Below, in pieces: positions 37,213 through 47,195 of a stretch of DNA of 64,000 nucleotides. This DNA is from Lachnospiraceae bacterium (GTDB taxonomy: Bacteria; Bacillota; Clostridia; Lachnospirales; Lachnospiraceae). The translations under genes and the position numbers were made by a program. The stretch is from assembly GCA_910575035.1 (NCBI GenBank), contig CAJTDL010000020.1, positions 37,916-101,915 of the forward strand, given 5' to 3'. Positions within the stretch are counted from its first letter, which is position 1; each line of letters opens with the position of its first letter. Below the pieces are notes generated by a model that searched no databases, was not told where the DNA came from, and worked only from the letters and a program-made list of their open reading frames with translations.

Positions 37213-38371
37213 TTGGGAAAGAGGATAGCGTTTTTGATGGCTGTGGCGGCTCTGCTTTTCTTAGCAGGGTGTACAGAAATGGCAGAAAAAAAGGAGGAGG
37301 ATAAAATTACCATTAGCGTACTGGCGGGGCAATCTACGTCAGATGCAGGGGCATTTTGCGGCTGGGGATGTGCCAGATCTTATGATTGGCAAGGCGCAGG
37401 ACGTTCAGACTTATGCTAAGACAGGGAACTTGGGGGTAATCCCAAAGCAGTGCATCCAGCAGATTGAGGACTATGCGCTGCAGGTCGTGACTGTGGACGG
37501 GAAGGCGTACGGCGTGCCTTACAATGCCTGGTATCAGGGAGTCATATATAATAAAGAGATTTTTAGCAGGCTGGATCTTGAGCCTCCCAAGACAGAAGGA
37601 GAGCTCCAGGAGGTCATACAATGCTTAAAGGAGCATAATATCGTGCCTTTTGCAGCCCATTTCCAGGAGAGCTGGAAGGTGGCGAATATGACCATGCAGT
37701 ATATGGTAAATGATGTATTCTGCAATGAGCCGGATTGGGGGACGCAGTTTCGGGAAGGGAAGCGGCATTTCAGCGGGAATGCCCAGATGATCCATTGCTT
37801 TTCAAATAACCGGAGGATCCTGGAAAATTCCTGGGAGGATGCCATGCAGTTGGAGCAGATTCAGAGCGACAGCCGCTTTATCCAGGGGGAGGCTGCTATG
37901 TACCTGACAGGTTCCTGGTCTATGCAGTTTGCAAGCCAGTATGGGGGAGATATGGATTTTGGTATTTTTCCTTACCCATCCCAGAGCGGGGAGGCCAAGT
38001 TGCTTCGGGAGACAAATATGACATTTATGAAGAGCGCGGACAGTCCTTATGGGGAATGGATTGACAAGATTCTCTATGCCCTTTTAAACGATTCCAGGTT
38101 AGTGCAGGAAATCCTGGGGTTTACCCAGTCCTCCTCTGTTATAAAGGGAATTGCGCCTGTATATGCCAGCAAGATTCAGGGGGATATCGACTGGTATGAG
38201 GAAAATGGGAAAGTGCTGGACGTTTCAGGGGGGAATTCCCAATTGACCTGGGATTTCCAGGATTCTTTAGCGTTGGTGCAGCTGGACTGGCTGAAGAAAG
38301 AGAAATCATTGGAAGAAGTGCTGGAATACGCCGACCAGCATCGGGAGTTTAGTTCTTACCTCTCAGAATAG
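37213..38371 (+). pseudogene. ABC sugar-binding lipoprotein, broken by an internal deletion
   Basis: The start (TTG 37213 after AGGAGGAGG) gives a lipoprotein signal ending LFLAGC and then ITISVLAGQSTSDAG. There the frame breaks (near 37349) and the other frame resumes with FAAGDVPDLMIGKAQDVQTY. Compared with the intact paralogue at 43704, about 33 residues (roughly 100 bp) between these points are missing, which also shifts the frame. The remainder to 38371 is well preserved (YGVPYNAWYQGVIYNKEIF, GEAAMYLTGSWSMQ). The good preservation points to a recent loss. It follows yesN by 71 nt in the same unit. Confidence 0.88.
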
Positions 38372-38385
38372 ATTTATGGATTTCA

Positions 38386-38446
38386 AAAAAGTGCAACTTT
38401 TTTCCAAAATTATCATATTGTCAGAGAATTTTAATTGATATATTAT
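38386..38446 (+). promoter_or_regulatory. Promoter of the surface hydrolase with candidate YesN box
   Basis: Box AAAAAAGTGCAACTTTTTTC followed by CAAAATTATC; its CAACT starts at 38394. The likely -10 TATTAT is at 38441-38446, 47 nt downstream, and no -35 is evident. Confidence 0.55.
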
Positions 38447-38530
38447 GGTATATATAGAAATCTTTACAAGTTGGCAAAACTGTGAAAGTGCACGGGACTA
38501 AGCTAGGATGTATGAGGAAAAGGAGGCATT

Positions 38531-41500
38531 ATGAGAAAACAAAGAGTTAAGAAATGGATTGCCGCTTTGCTGGCGGCGACAATGGCTTTCGGCAGCCCAG
38601 CTGTGCCAGAGATTACGTCAGAGGCTGCTGCGGACAATCTTCCCACCCTTACGGTGGATATGGGGGAAACCGGGAAGAGGGAACTCTATCATGGGGCTAC
38701 GGGCTGGCTTTACGGGCAGGGAGACGACCAGGTGCCCACTGCGAATACGATTACAGCTTTAAAGCCCAATACGGCGGTGCAGAAGGCTCCAAATGGGATG
38801 CAGCACCCCAATGGGGATGTGCTGGATATTACCAAGACCTTCCTGGATGCAGGGGGCAGGCATATCCAGATTTATGTGCCAGATTACTATGCCCTGTGGT
38901 TTTATGAGTTTACAGGGACGGACTATTACCTGGATATTTTAGAGATGCAGGCTAAGGCCTGTATTGAAGCAGGCATAGCAGAAGACGTAGTCTATGTCCT
39001 GTATAATGAACCAAATGAAAATTGGCTGGGAGGATCATACAAGGATGACAAGGGGAACACAGTGACAGGCTGGGACAGCCTGTATTGGTTCTGGAAGGAT
39101 ATGGTGGCCAAGCTGCGCGAGGTTTACAAGGAAGCGGGCGTCCCCACGGCACCCAAGACAGCAGGCTTGAACCTGGCTGGATACAATGACGGCGTGATGG
39201 AGGGATATGTCAAGTTCTGCGCAGAGCATGACTGTATGCCAGATATTACCTCCTGGCATGACCTGTCTACCTGGCAATATAATAATTTTTCCCATGAATA
39301 CGCCCATTATCGGGACTTGGAGAAAAAGTATGGGGTAACTCCCAGGGAAATTGTAATCAATGAATATGCAGAGAACAAGGAATGCGCGTCTCCTGGAAAT
39401 CTGGTACGCTGGATTGGCCTTTGGGAGGATTATGAGGTGGCTGGCTGCCTGCCTTTTTGGCATTTTTCCAATAACCTGAATGGCCTGGCAGCCAATAATA
39501 ACACAGGAAACGGTGCATGGTGGCTGTTTAAATGGTATGGCGATATGTCCGGCAGCTACCTGCCTGTCAGCGTGGCGAATGCCCAGCAGAGCGAATTTTA
39601 CGGCGTGGCTTCTATGGATGAGAATAAGAAGAGCGCCAATGTGGTGTTTGGCGGCAGGGACGGGAGCGCTAATATTATCCTGGATGATATTTTATCTACT
39701 GCTGCCTTTGCAGGCGCACAGCAGGTACATATTAAAGTGGAAGGCACAGATTATACTGGGTTCCACGGCGCAGCGGAGGAGCCGCGCATTATCAAAGAGG
39801 GGACAGTGGCCATAACGGACGGGAAGGCCGTGATTCCCATGAATGATATGAACGCCATGAGTGGCTACCGTATCACGGTGACACAGGCGGCAGAGAATGA
39901 AAGCCTTGGGCTTTTGGCAGATACCTGGAAAGCCAAGTATGAGGCAGAGGACGGAGTTTTGGCAGGCAATGCCATAGTGGCAGAGGCAGATGGCGCCTAT
40001 GCCTGTTCCAATCGGAAAAAGGTGCATTTTGTTGATAATCCGGGAGACAGCGTGACCCTTTCCGTGGAAGTCCCATATGATGGCTACTACAAATACGACT
40101 TGGTATACTGCGCCTCTACAGGCGTAAATACGAATGACCCAGACCACAATACGCCTTATACGGCAGTGCAGGATTTATATGTGGACGGGGAGAAGGCGGA
40201 AGAAATGGTACTGCCCAACACCCTGCAGTGGTCAATGGGCGGGATGTACAGCACTTACCTGTATTTGGCGGCAGGCAGCCATACCCTAAAAATCGAAGCA
40301 ACAGCAAGCCAAGGGAAGGCTGTGCCAGACTGCGTCTATCTGACCTATAAGGGCAAAGAGGCTTCAGATACCCTATTTGACATGACTTATGAGGCAGAGT
40401 TGGGTGAGTTTAATGAGATTAAAGGGGCAGCCACTACACTGACCACAGCCCATGAGGGGCAGATTGGCTATGTGACAGGCCTGGAATCCAGGAAAGTGAC
40501 AGAAGGCGGCGGGCTCCGCTTTAACACGGTGGTGCCAGAGAATGGAATGTACCGTATTTCCTTCCGTTATCAGGCTGAAGCAGATGCGGTGGCCAACCTT
40601 TATCTTGACAATGATATGGTAAATTTAAGCCGCCTTCGTGCAAAAGTAAGCCTGGGAGCCACTGGGGCAGAATGGAAGACAGTATACCAGGAGGTATTTC
40701 TTCAGGAAGGCATCAATGTAATTGACTTAGATACGGAAGGCGCTGTGAAGCTGGATTCCATACAAGTCAAAATCCAGGATGGTTCTGCCCCGATAACTGT
40801 AGTAGAGGCGGAATCTGGCGCATTGCAGGGCGAGGCGGCTCTGGGAAGCCAAAATGCCGTTAAGCAAAGGGCTTCCGGAAACGGCTATGTATCTGGCCTG
40901 AAGGCTGCAAACGGCGTGGAGCTGATACCAGAAGGGGATCCGGCGTTTACTATTTTGGGCCTTGGGCGCAGGGTAGACTTAGGGGAGGCTGTGGACAAGA
41001 ACAGCCTGACCATTCAGGTAGATGCGCCCCAGGCAGGCGATTATAAGCTGGCAGTGTACCAGTCCAACGGGGAATTATTTGGAAAGCATGGGTATAATGC
41101 CCAGATGACGGAACGGTATGCGTCATTTGTGGTAAATGGTGGGAGCCCTAAGAAGGTAGTGTTCCGCAATACATACAGTGATGAGACATTCCGGCCTCAG
41201 ATTGTGGATGTTACGCTTCAGGCGGGAGCGAATACCATAAAGATCTACAATGACAACTCCAAGGTAATTACCAACGGCGTGCTAAAGCCTGGAACCAGCG
41301 AGCACAGGCCAGAAAATATTGACTATGCCGTCCTTACCAATTATACGCCGAACTTCGACAAATTTGAGCTGTATGCATTGGCAGGGGTACAGGGGCAGGA
41401 AGAAGGCAGCCAATCCTGCAGGATTAAGATCCGCACAACAAAGGGCGGGAAGGTTGATCTCCCCAAAGAGCAGGTGGATGCTGGGGAAAGCGTGGAATTA

Positions 41501-43492
41501 TGCTTTGTGCCAGAGGATGGGTATTTCTTAAAAGATGCTGTGGTAAATGGCCAGAGCATTATGGAAGCCCTCTCGGCAGCAGGGGGGTATTACACCCTAA
41601 TAGGGATATCCCAGGATATGGAAGTGATTGCTTATTATGAAAAGTATGGGGAGAAAGTGGAGGTGATACGGCAGACAGACTTTGAATATGCCGTGAATGC
41701 CGGGGACATTAATCCGGCAACCTTAAGCGAGGGGGATTCCTTTGGGCTGCGCAACGGCGTGACAGACCAGTTCTATGGAAAAGACAGCAAGACAGGGAAA
41801 TCCTGGGGCGTTGTGGATACGTTTAAGGAAGAGGCTTCCCTTGCTGGCTGGCTGACTGGGGAAAAGACCTGGCCATGCGAGAATGATGGGGCTACGGATT
41901 CTTCGCCAAAGGAGAAGTCCTTCCGCTACCTGAGGAATCAGCCGATCTCAGACCCAGGTATTATCTACCAGTTTGAACTGGAGGCTGGGGAAACCTATGA
42001 TGCAGAATTGGGATTCTATGTGCCGTCGGGCTGGACGGATGCGTCAAGCCCCAGGACAATGAAGCTGCTGGTAAATGACCAGGCTGTGGCGGGCTATGAG
42101 AATTTTACAGCCTCCAATGACCCCGCGAATCCCTTTAAAATCCAGATGCAGGTAACGGCAGGCGACGACGGCATGGTAAAGATCCGGGTTGGCCATGCGG
42201 ATAATGCGGTATGGGGGCCGGTTATCAGCTACTTGCAGATTTTCCGCCATGCGGATCCAACGCTTCTGGAAGAAGCATTGGAAAAATGCGCTTCCTATCA
42301 GGAAAAGGACTATGGGGCTGATGTGTGGAAGGCCTTTGCAGATGCCAAGAAAGCCGCAGAGGACGTGCTGGCAACAAGCAGCGCCTTAACAAATATCAGC
42401 AAAATTAATGAAGCTTTATATAACCTGCAGACAGCAGAGGCAAACCTAATTCAGCTGGCAGATATGTCTGCGCTTGAGGCTGTGTACAGCCAATACAAGG
42501 ATTACCCGGAAAGCATAGGGCAAGGGCTGACAGGGGACAGGGAATGGCAGGAATTTCAGGACGCTTTGAAAAATGCTAAGTTCTTATTAGAGAGCCAGAA
42601 TACGGATAAAGATGCTGTAGCAGCCATAACAGGGCGTCTGCAGACTACGGCAGGGAAGCTGCTTATGCTGAAGCGCATTGCTGTTACAAGGCTTCCAGTA
42701 AAGATATCCTACAAGATAGGGGAAGGTTTGGCAGTAGACGGCCTGGAAGTAACAGCTTATGACCAGAATGGAAAGGGCTACATACTGGATGAGTCAAGCT
42801 ATACAGTAAGCGGCTTGGATTCTGCAACGGCTGGGAACAAGAAAGTTACCGTTACCTTCCAGGGGCAGACGGCAGCCTTTGAAGTACAGGTTCAAATGGC
42901 AGAAGAGAATCCGCCTGCCCAAGACGGGGTGAAAGCCCCAGCAGCACCGAAGATTACAAAGGGTGCCTGCACATATAACAGTATCCAGCTGAAGTGGAAA
43001 AAGGTCAGCAAGGCTTCTGGCTATGCGGTTTACCGTGCTTCTTCAAAGAATGGGAAGTACAAGAGGATTAAGACCATTACAAAGCAAGGCACAGTAAGTT
43101 ATAAGGATACGACGGCAAGCCTTAACAAAAAGTACTACTATAAGGTGAGGGCCTATGCCACAAAAGGAACAACCACTAAGTACTCAAAGTATTCCAATAT
43201 TATAAGCGCAAAGGCTTCCTTGGCTAAGCCGTCCATCACTGCCAAGAGGAAGTCCAAAACATCCCTGGCCGTATCCTGGAAAAAGATAAGCGGGGCTTCC
43301 GGATACCAGCTTGGATATTCTTTAAAGAAAAATACGGGTTATAAGATAGTAAATATCAAAAACACGGCTAAGAGCTATAAAAAGACAAAGCTCAAGGCAG
43401 GGAAAACTTACTATGTAAAGCTGCGCGCTTACCGTAAGGTGAAGTCAGGCAAAGCCTATGGGGCATGGAGCACAGTGAAGAAAGTAAAATAA
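38531..43492 (+). CDS. Giant cell-surface glycoside hydrolase, clan GH-A (GH39-like)
   Basis: 1653 residues after a strong AAGGAGG. A signal peptide (about 1-33) precedes a catalytic barrel (about 35-350) with YNEPNENW (acid/base Glu about 160) and VINEYAE (nucleophile Glu about 278), the glutamate pair of GH39-like clan-A enzymes. Then come beta-sandwich and CBM6/35-like modules (about 465-960), a bacterial repeat domain (about 965-1045), another jelly-roll module, a FIVAR domain (about 1255-1330), an Ig-like Big_4 domain (about 1385-1460) and two Lys-rich FN3-like repeats (to 1653). No LPXTG; the basic repeats may hold it to the wall. The tail matches the GH127 protein. Bacterial GH39 members include xylosidases and enzymes acting on arabinogalactan side chains; the substrate here is not proven. 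Confidence 0.82.
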   Translation: MRKQRVKKWIAALLAATMAFGSPAVPEITSEAAADNLPTLTVDMGETGKRELYHGATGWLYGQGDDQVPTANTITALKPNTAVQKAPNGMQHPNGDVLDITKTFLDAGGRHIQIYVPDYYALWFYEFTGTDYYLDILEMQAKACIEAGIAEDVVYVLYNEPNENWLGGSYKDDKGNTVTGWDSLYWFWKDMVAKLREVYKEAGVPTAPKTAGLNLAGYNDGVMEGYVKFCAEHDCMPDITSWHDLSTWQYNNFSHEYAHYRDLEKKYGVTPREIVINEYAENKECASPGNLVRWIGLWEDYEVAGCLPFWHFSNNLNGLAANNNTGNGAWWLFKWYGDMSGSYLPVSVANAQQSEFYGVASMDENKKSANVVFGGRDGSANIILDDILSTAAFAGAQQVHIKVEGTDYTGFHGAAEEPRIIKEGTVAITDGKAVIPMNDMNAMSGYRITVTQAAENESLGLLADTWKAKYEAEDGVLAGNAIVAEADGAYACSNRKKVHFVDNPGDSVTLSVEVPYDGYYKYDLVYCASTGVNTNDPDHNTPYTAVQDLYVDGEKAEEMVLPNTLQWSMGGMYSTYLYLAAGSHTLKIEATASQGKAVPDCVYLTYKGKEASDTLFDMTYEAELGEFNEIKGAATTLTTAHEGQIGYVTGLESRKVTEGGGLRFNTVVPENGMYRISFRYQAEADAVANLYLDNDMVNLSRLRAKVSLGATGAEWKTVYQEVFLQEGINVIDLDTEGAVKLDSIQVKIQDGSAPITVVEAESGALQGEAALGSQNAVKQRASGNGYVSGLKAANGVELIPEGDPAFTILGLGRRVDLGEAVDKNSLTIQVDAPQAGDYKLAVYQSNGELFGKHGYNAQMTERYASFVVNGGSPKKVVFRNTYSDETFRPQIVDVTLQAGANTIKIYNDNSKVITNGVLKPGTSEHRPENIDYAVLTNYTPNFDKFELYALAGVQGQEEGSQSCRIKIRTTKGGKVDLPKEQVDAGESVELCFVPEDGYFLKDAVVNGQSIMEALSAAGGYYTLIGISQDMEVIAYYEKYGEKVEVIRQTDFEYAVNAGDINPATLSEGDSFGLRNGVTDQFYGKDSKTGKSWGVVDTFKEEASLAGWLTGEKTWPCENDGATDSSPKEKSFRYLRNQPISDPGIIYQFELEAGETYDAELGFYVPSGWTDASSPRTMKLLVNDQAVAGYENFTASNDPANPFKIQMQVTAGDDGMVKIRVGHADNAVWGPVISYLQIFRHADPTLLEEALEKCASYQEKDYGADVWKAFADAKKAAEDVLATSSALTNISKINEALYNLQTAEANLIQLADMSALEAVYSQYKDYPESIGQGLTGDREWQEFQDALKNAKFLLESQNTDKDAVAAITGRLQTTAGKLLMLKRIAVTRLPVKISYKIGEGLAVDGLEVTAYDQNGKGYILDESSYTVSGLDSATAGNKKVTVTFQGQTAAFEVQVQMAEENPPAQDGVKAPAAPKITKGACTYNSIQLKWKKVSKASGYAVYRASSKNGKYKRIKTITKQGTVSYKDTTASLNKKYYYKVRAYATKGTTTKYSKYSNIISAKASLAKPSITAKRKSKTSLAVSWKKISGASGYQLGYSLKKNTGYKIVNIKNTAKSYKKTKLKAGKTYYVKLRAYRKVKSGKAYGAWSTVKKVK

Positions 43493-43508
43493 TGGCTGTA
43501 TAAAAAGC

Positions 43509-43556
43509 GGGGCTGTTCCACTTGGAAAACATAATGTTTCTGAGTGGTGCAGCCCC
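43509..43556 (+). terminator. Hairpin after the surface hydrolase
   Basis: GGGGCTG (43509-43515) pairs with CAGCCCC (43550-43556) and CCACT with AGTGG inside. There is no T tract, so it may protect the mRNA end as much as terminate. Confidence 0.5.
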
Positions 43557-43594
43557 CATTGCCTATATGAGTTACAAACATCCGGGAAAATAAC

Positions 43595-43657
43595 GAAAAA
43601 GTACAACTTATTTTTCCCAAATAGTCCTATTAGTTTCCCCAAAACCTCTTTTATAAT
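43595..43657 (+). promoter_or_regulatory. Promoter of the sugar transporter unit with candidate YesN box
   Basis: Box GAAAAAGTACAACTTATTTT with CCCAAATAGTCC; CAACT starts at 43604, and TATAAT is at 43652-43657, 48 nt downstream. No -35 is seen. Confidence 0.6.
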
Positions 43658-43703
43658 AAGGTTACAAGAAATGAGACATGTCTTTTTGATAGGAGGAAGG
43701 AAA

Positions 43704-45113
43704 ATGAAGAGGAAAAAAGTAATTGGACTTATGATGGCGGCAGTAATGGCAGTTTCCCTGGCAGCTTGCGGAGGGGCTGGGAACAGCAGCAATAATGCAG
43801 GCGGGGCATCCAGCAATACAGCTGATGGTGAAGATGCAAATGATTCTGGCGATGTAGATGAGGGCGATACAGGGGCGGGTTCTGGCGATACGGCTGCCAG
43901 TGATGCTGGCAGCGAGGCTGCCGATGCAGGAAACAGCGAGGGGGAGGAAGTGACTCTGACCGTTTTGGCAGGGCAGTCCACAACCGATGCAGGCATTGAG
44001 GATATGATTGATGAGGCATTGGCGGAGAAATACCCGGAAATTACCTTGGAATGGGAATGCGTGGACTGGGGAAATGATTTCCAGCCAAAGATGCAGCAGT
44101 ATATGCAGTCCGGCCTGCCAGACATTATGATCGGGAAAGCCCAGGACGTAGCCACCTATGCGCCTCAGGGAATTCTTGGGGAAATTGACACACAGTACCT
44201 GGACAAGGGCTTAGATGCAGCCAGGGAAAATGTGACGATAGACGGTAAGACTTATGGGCTTGTCTATAATGCATTGTACCAGGGAGTTTACTATAACAAG
44301 GCGATGTTTGCAGAAAATAACTGGGAAGTGCCCAAGACCCAGGATGACCTGAATAAAATCATTGAAGACTGCAAAGCGAAGGGGATTACGCCATTTGCCA
44401 GCCATATGGTAGATACCTGGTCCATTGGAAACGTGACCATGCAGTTTATGATGAATGACGTATTCAATAAAGACGCCGCATGGGGCGACAAGTTCCGTGC
44501 AGGGGAGGTTTCCTTCTCAGAGGACAAAGACGCCCAGACAGCCTATGAGTACAACAAGCTGATCTTTGACAATACTTATCCGGAGACATTCTCCACAGAG
44601 CAGACAGACTGTGACGCCAAGATGGTACAGGGCGAGGCTGCCATGAAGGTGTCCGGCTCCTGGTCCATCCAGAATTTCCTGGATATTGACGAGGGCTTTG
44701 AGTTCGGCATTTTCCCATTCCCGAACCAGGCTGGCGATTCCAAGCTGATTTTCGAACCCAATATCACCATTATGACAAGCGCGGCTTCTGAGCACCCGGA
44801 TGCGGTCAATAAGGTACTTGACCTGCTTACCAGCGATAAAGAGCTGGCAGTGGAAATTTTAGATTATACAAAGACAGCTTCTATGTTAAAGGATGTAACG
44901 CCTACTTTCCCGAATCCAAGCCAGGAGGATATTGACAGATATGCGGCAGAGGATATGATTGTAGACGTAACCCTTGGAAATAACCAGCTGGTATGGGGCG
45001 GCTTCCAGGAAGAAAATGCCAAGGATATCGCTGCATGGCTGCAAGGGGATGCGTCTTTTGAGGACTGCCTGAAGGCTTCAGACGACAGGGTGGATTCCAG
45101 TTCAGCCAATTAG
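43704..45113 (+). CDS. ABC transporter sugar-binding lipoprotein
   Basis: 469 residues from ATG 43704 with AGGAGGAAGG upstream. The lipobox is SLAAC. A Ser/Gly/Asp-rich linker (about 22-85) precedes a family-1-type solute-binding fold: VTLTVLAGQSTTDAGIEDMI, LPDIMIGKAQDVATYAPQG, YGLVYNALYQGVYYNKAMF, GEAAMKVSGSWSIQ. It is anchored outside the membrane and delivers oligosaccharide to the permeases at 45278 and 46168. It is a close paralogue of the broken gene at 37213. The ATPase is not encoded here; a shared MsmX-type ATPase elsewhere is usual for this class. Confidence 0.93.
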   Translation: MKRKKVIGLMMAAVMAVSLAACGGAGNSSNNAGGASSNTADGEDANDSGDVDEGDTGAGSGDTAASDAGSEAADAGNSEGEEVTLTVLAGQSTTDAGIEDMIDEALAEKYPEITLEWECVDWGNDFQPKMQQYMQSGLPDIMIGKAQDVATYAPQGILGEIDTQYLDKGLDAARENVTIDGKTYGLVYNALYQGVYYNKAMFAENNWEVPKTQDDLNKIIEDCKAKGITPFASHMVDTWSIGNVTMQFMMNDVFNKDAAWGDKFRAGEVSFSEDKDAQTAYEYNKLIFDNTYPETFSTEQTDCDAKMVQGEAAMKVSGSWSIQNFLDIDEGFEFGIFPFPNQAGDSKLIFEPNITIMTSAASEHPDAVNKVLDLLTSDKELAVEILDYTKTASMLKDVTPTFPNPSQEDIDRYAAEDMIVDVTLGNNQLVWGGFQEENAKDIAAWLQGDASFEDCLKASDDRVDSSSAN

Positions 45114-45152
45114 GAAAAGGCAGTTTATACAGCATAAGGCTGCCTGTAAATG

Positions 45153-45234
45153 AAAGGGGCTTCCGCATGAAGGAAAAAGATATAAGGGCAAATATATCTG
45201 CTATCTTTCCTGAACAAATGCGGAAGCCCTTTTT
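45153..45234 (+). terminator. Long hairpin between binding-protein and permease genes
   Basis: A 12-bp base stem GGGCTTCCGCAT (45157-45168) with its complement (45218-45229), extended inside by AGGAAAaAGATA with TATCTTTCCT, then TTTTT. It likely gives partial termination or mRNA protection, so that binding protein exceeds permease. Confidence 0.8.
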
Positions 45235-45277
45235 AATGGGCGACAAAAAATTATGATTTGGAAGGATGAGACACGTT

Positions 45278-46168
45278 ATGAAACCTAAGAAAATTAGCTA
45301 TATGGAACGGCGGATGTCTAGGCAATACCTGTTGTTGGTGCTTCCGGGGTTTATAATCTTCACCATTGGGCTGATCGTGCCATTATTTATGGCGGTACGC
45401 TATTCCTTTACAGACTGGGACGGAATGTCTGCAGAAAAAATATTTGTAGGGATACAAAATTATATAGATTTATTCCATGATTCTGAGTTTCGGGACGCAT
45501 GGTGGTTTACGCTGAAATTTACGATTGGAAATACGATTATTCAAAATGTGGTTGCCCTTCTTTTTGCGGTTGCCCTGGACAGCGGAATTAAGGCGCAGAA
45601 AATTTATCGGACAATTTTCTTTATCCCCTGCCTGATCAGCGCATTGGTAGTGGGGTTTGTGTGGCTTAAGATGTTTTCAAATGTGCTCCCGGCAATCAAT
45701 GATTTCTTGGGAACCAGTATTAATTTTCTGCTGTTTGGAAAGAAAGAGACAGTATTGTCAGGCTTATTGATTGCAAATAACTGGCAGTGGATTGGATATT
45801 GGATGCTGATCTATCTGGCTGGCCTGCAGTCTGTGCCGGCAGAGCTGTACGAGGCAGCCAAAATTGACGGCGCAGGCCCTGTGAAGCGTTTTATTAATGT
45901 GACGATCCCAATGCTTGCCCCGGCAATCACCATCTGTGTTGTGGGGATTACAACGGGTTCCCTGAAGGTGTACGACTTACTGGTATCCTCCACAAAGGGC
46001 GGGCCGGGAAGGGCGTCCACGTCGATGATCTACCAAACCTATACAACAGCTATTAATGGAAGGAAATACGGCTATGGGTGCGCTATGTCAGTAACCCTTG
46101 TGCTGGTGCTTTTGCTGGTGGCATTGATACAGGTAAAAGGGCTTAAGAAACGGGAGGTGCAGGCGTAA
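45278..46168 (+). CDS. Sugar ABC permease, MalF/UgpA type
   Basis: 296 residues from ATG 45278 (GGAAGG upstream; ATG 45266 overlaps that site). Six membrane helices. The cytoplasmic EAA loop is seen as ELYEAAKIDGAGPVKRFINV, which couples to the ATPase. C-terminal segment: RKYGYGCAMSVTLVLVLLLV. It forms the translocation pore with the next gene's product. Confidence 0.93.
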   Translation: MKPKKISYMERRMSRQYLLLVLPGFIIFTIGLIVPLFMAVRYSFTDWDGMSAEKIFVGIQNYIDLFHDSEFRDAWWFTLKFTIGNTIIQNVVALLFAVALDSGIKAQKIYRTIFFIPCLISALVVGFVWLKMFSNVLPAINDFLGTSINFLLFGKKETVLSGLLIANNWQWIGYWMLIYLAGLQSVPAELYEAAKIDGAGPVKRFINVTIPMLAPAITICVVGITTGSLKVYDLLVSSTKGGPGRASTSMIYQTYTTAINGRKYGYGCAMSVTLVLVLLLVALIQVKGLKKREVQA

Positions 46169-47034
46169 TGTTAGGAAGGAAAAAGAAAGAAGATATGGCT
46201 TCTGTGCAGCCTTATACAAAGGGAACGCTTGCGGTGCAGGCTGTCATGACAGTAGCGGCGGTTTTCTTTATAGCCCCGCTTTTTATCATTCTCAATTATT
46301 CCCTGAAGGGGAAAAAGGAGCTTTATCTGAGCAGCCCCCTTTCCTTGCCAGAGAGCTTTAATCTTGAGAATTATGTGAAAGCTTATAAGAAGCTGGATTT
46401 GGCTACTACATTTACGAATACGCTGGTTTATACGGTGGTCAGTGTGCTGATCCTGGCAATTTTGTGCGGAACCACAGCCTGGGCCATCGCCAGGTGCAAG
46501 CGGAAGTTTTTTAAGTTTTGCTATGTGTATTTTATTGTGGGGATTTTGATCCCGTATCAGGCATTGTTTTTGCCGATTTATATGATCGGGTACCGGATGA
46601 ATATGACGAATACCAGATTTGGGATTATTTTTATGTATGTGGCCACTGGAATATCCTTTGGGGTGTTTTTGATGAACAGCTTTATGTCCACTGTCCCGCT
46701 GGAACTGGAGGAATCCGCCAGGATTGACGGATGCTCTGTGTTTAAGACTTATTTCAAGGTGGTGCTGCCGCTGCTGAAGCCTGCCATGGCGACGCTGGTC
46801 ATTATGCAGTCTTTCCAAATCTGGAACGATTACCTGCTGGCCAGCCTGTATGTAAGCAAGAAGCAGCTGAAGACGCTGACAGTGGCGATCCATTCGCTGT
46901 TTTCAGCGCAGAGCAGTGATTATACTACGGCAATGGCAGCAATTGTGATATCGGTGCTGCCGATTGCGGTTTTGTTTCTGAGTTTGCAGAAGTACTTTAT
47001 TAAGGGTATGACGGTAGGGGCAGTGAAAGGATGA
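46168..47034 (+). CDS. Sugar ABC permease, MalG type
   Basis: 288 residues; its ATG overlaps the previous stop codon by one base (TAATG), so the two subunits are translationally coupled. Six helices, the EAA loop ELEESARIDGCSVFKTYFKV, and a C-terminus ending in KYFIKGMTVGAVKG, the standard MalG-like ending. It partners the permease at 45278. Confidence 0.94.
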   Translation: MLGRKKKEDMASVQPYTKGTLAVQAVMTVAAVFFIAPLFIILNYSLKGKKELYLSSPLSLPESFNLENYVKAYKKLDLATTFTNTLVYTVVSVLILAILCGTTAWAIARCKRKFFKFCYVYFIVGILIPYQALFLPIYMIGYRMNMTNTRFGIIFMYVATGISFGVFLMNSFMSTVPLELEESARIDGCSVFKTYFKVVLPLLKPAMATLVIMQSFQIWNDYLLASLYVSKKQLKTLTVAIHSLFSAQSSDYTTAMAAIVISVLPIAVLFLSLQKYFIKGMTVGAVKG

Positions 47035-47195
47035 GGCGTTGTCTGTAACAAAGTAATTGCTGCGTTAGACCAAGAGTACTGGTTCTGAAGAAGATATAGG
47101 GGAATCACAGGGACCGGATAGGAAGTAAAAAAATGGCAGGAATAGAGCAGGCAAAGGAAATATGTAAATTGCAGGGACAAGAAGGAGGGTAAGGG

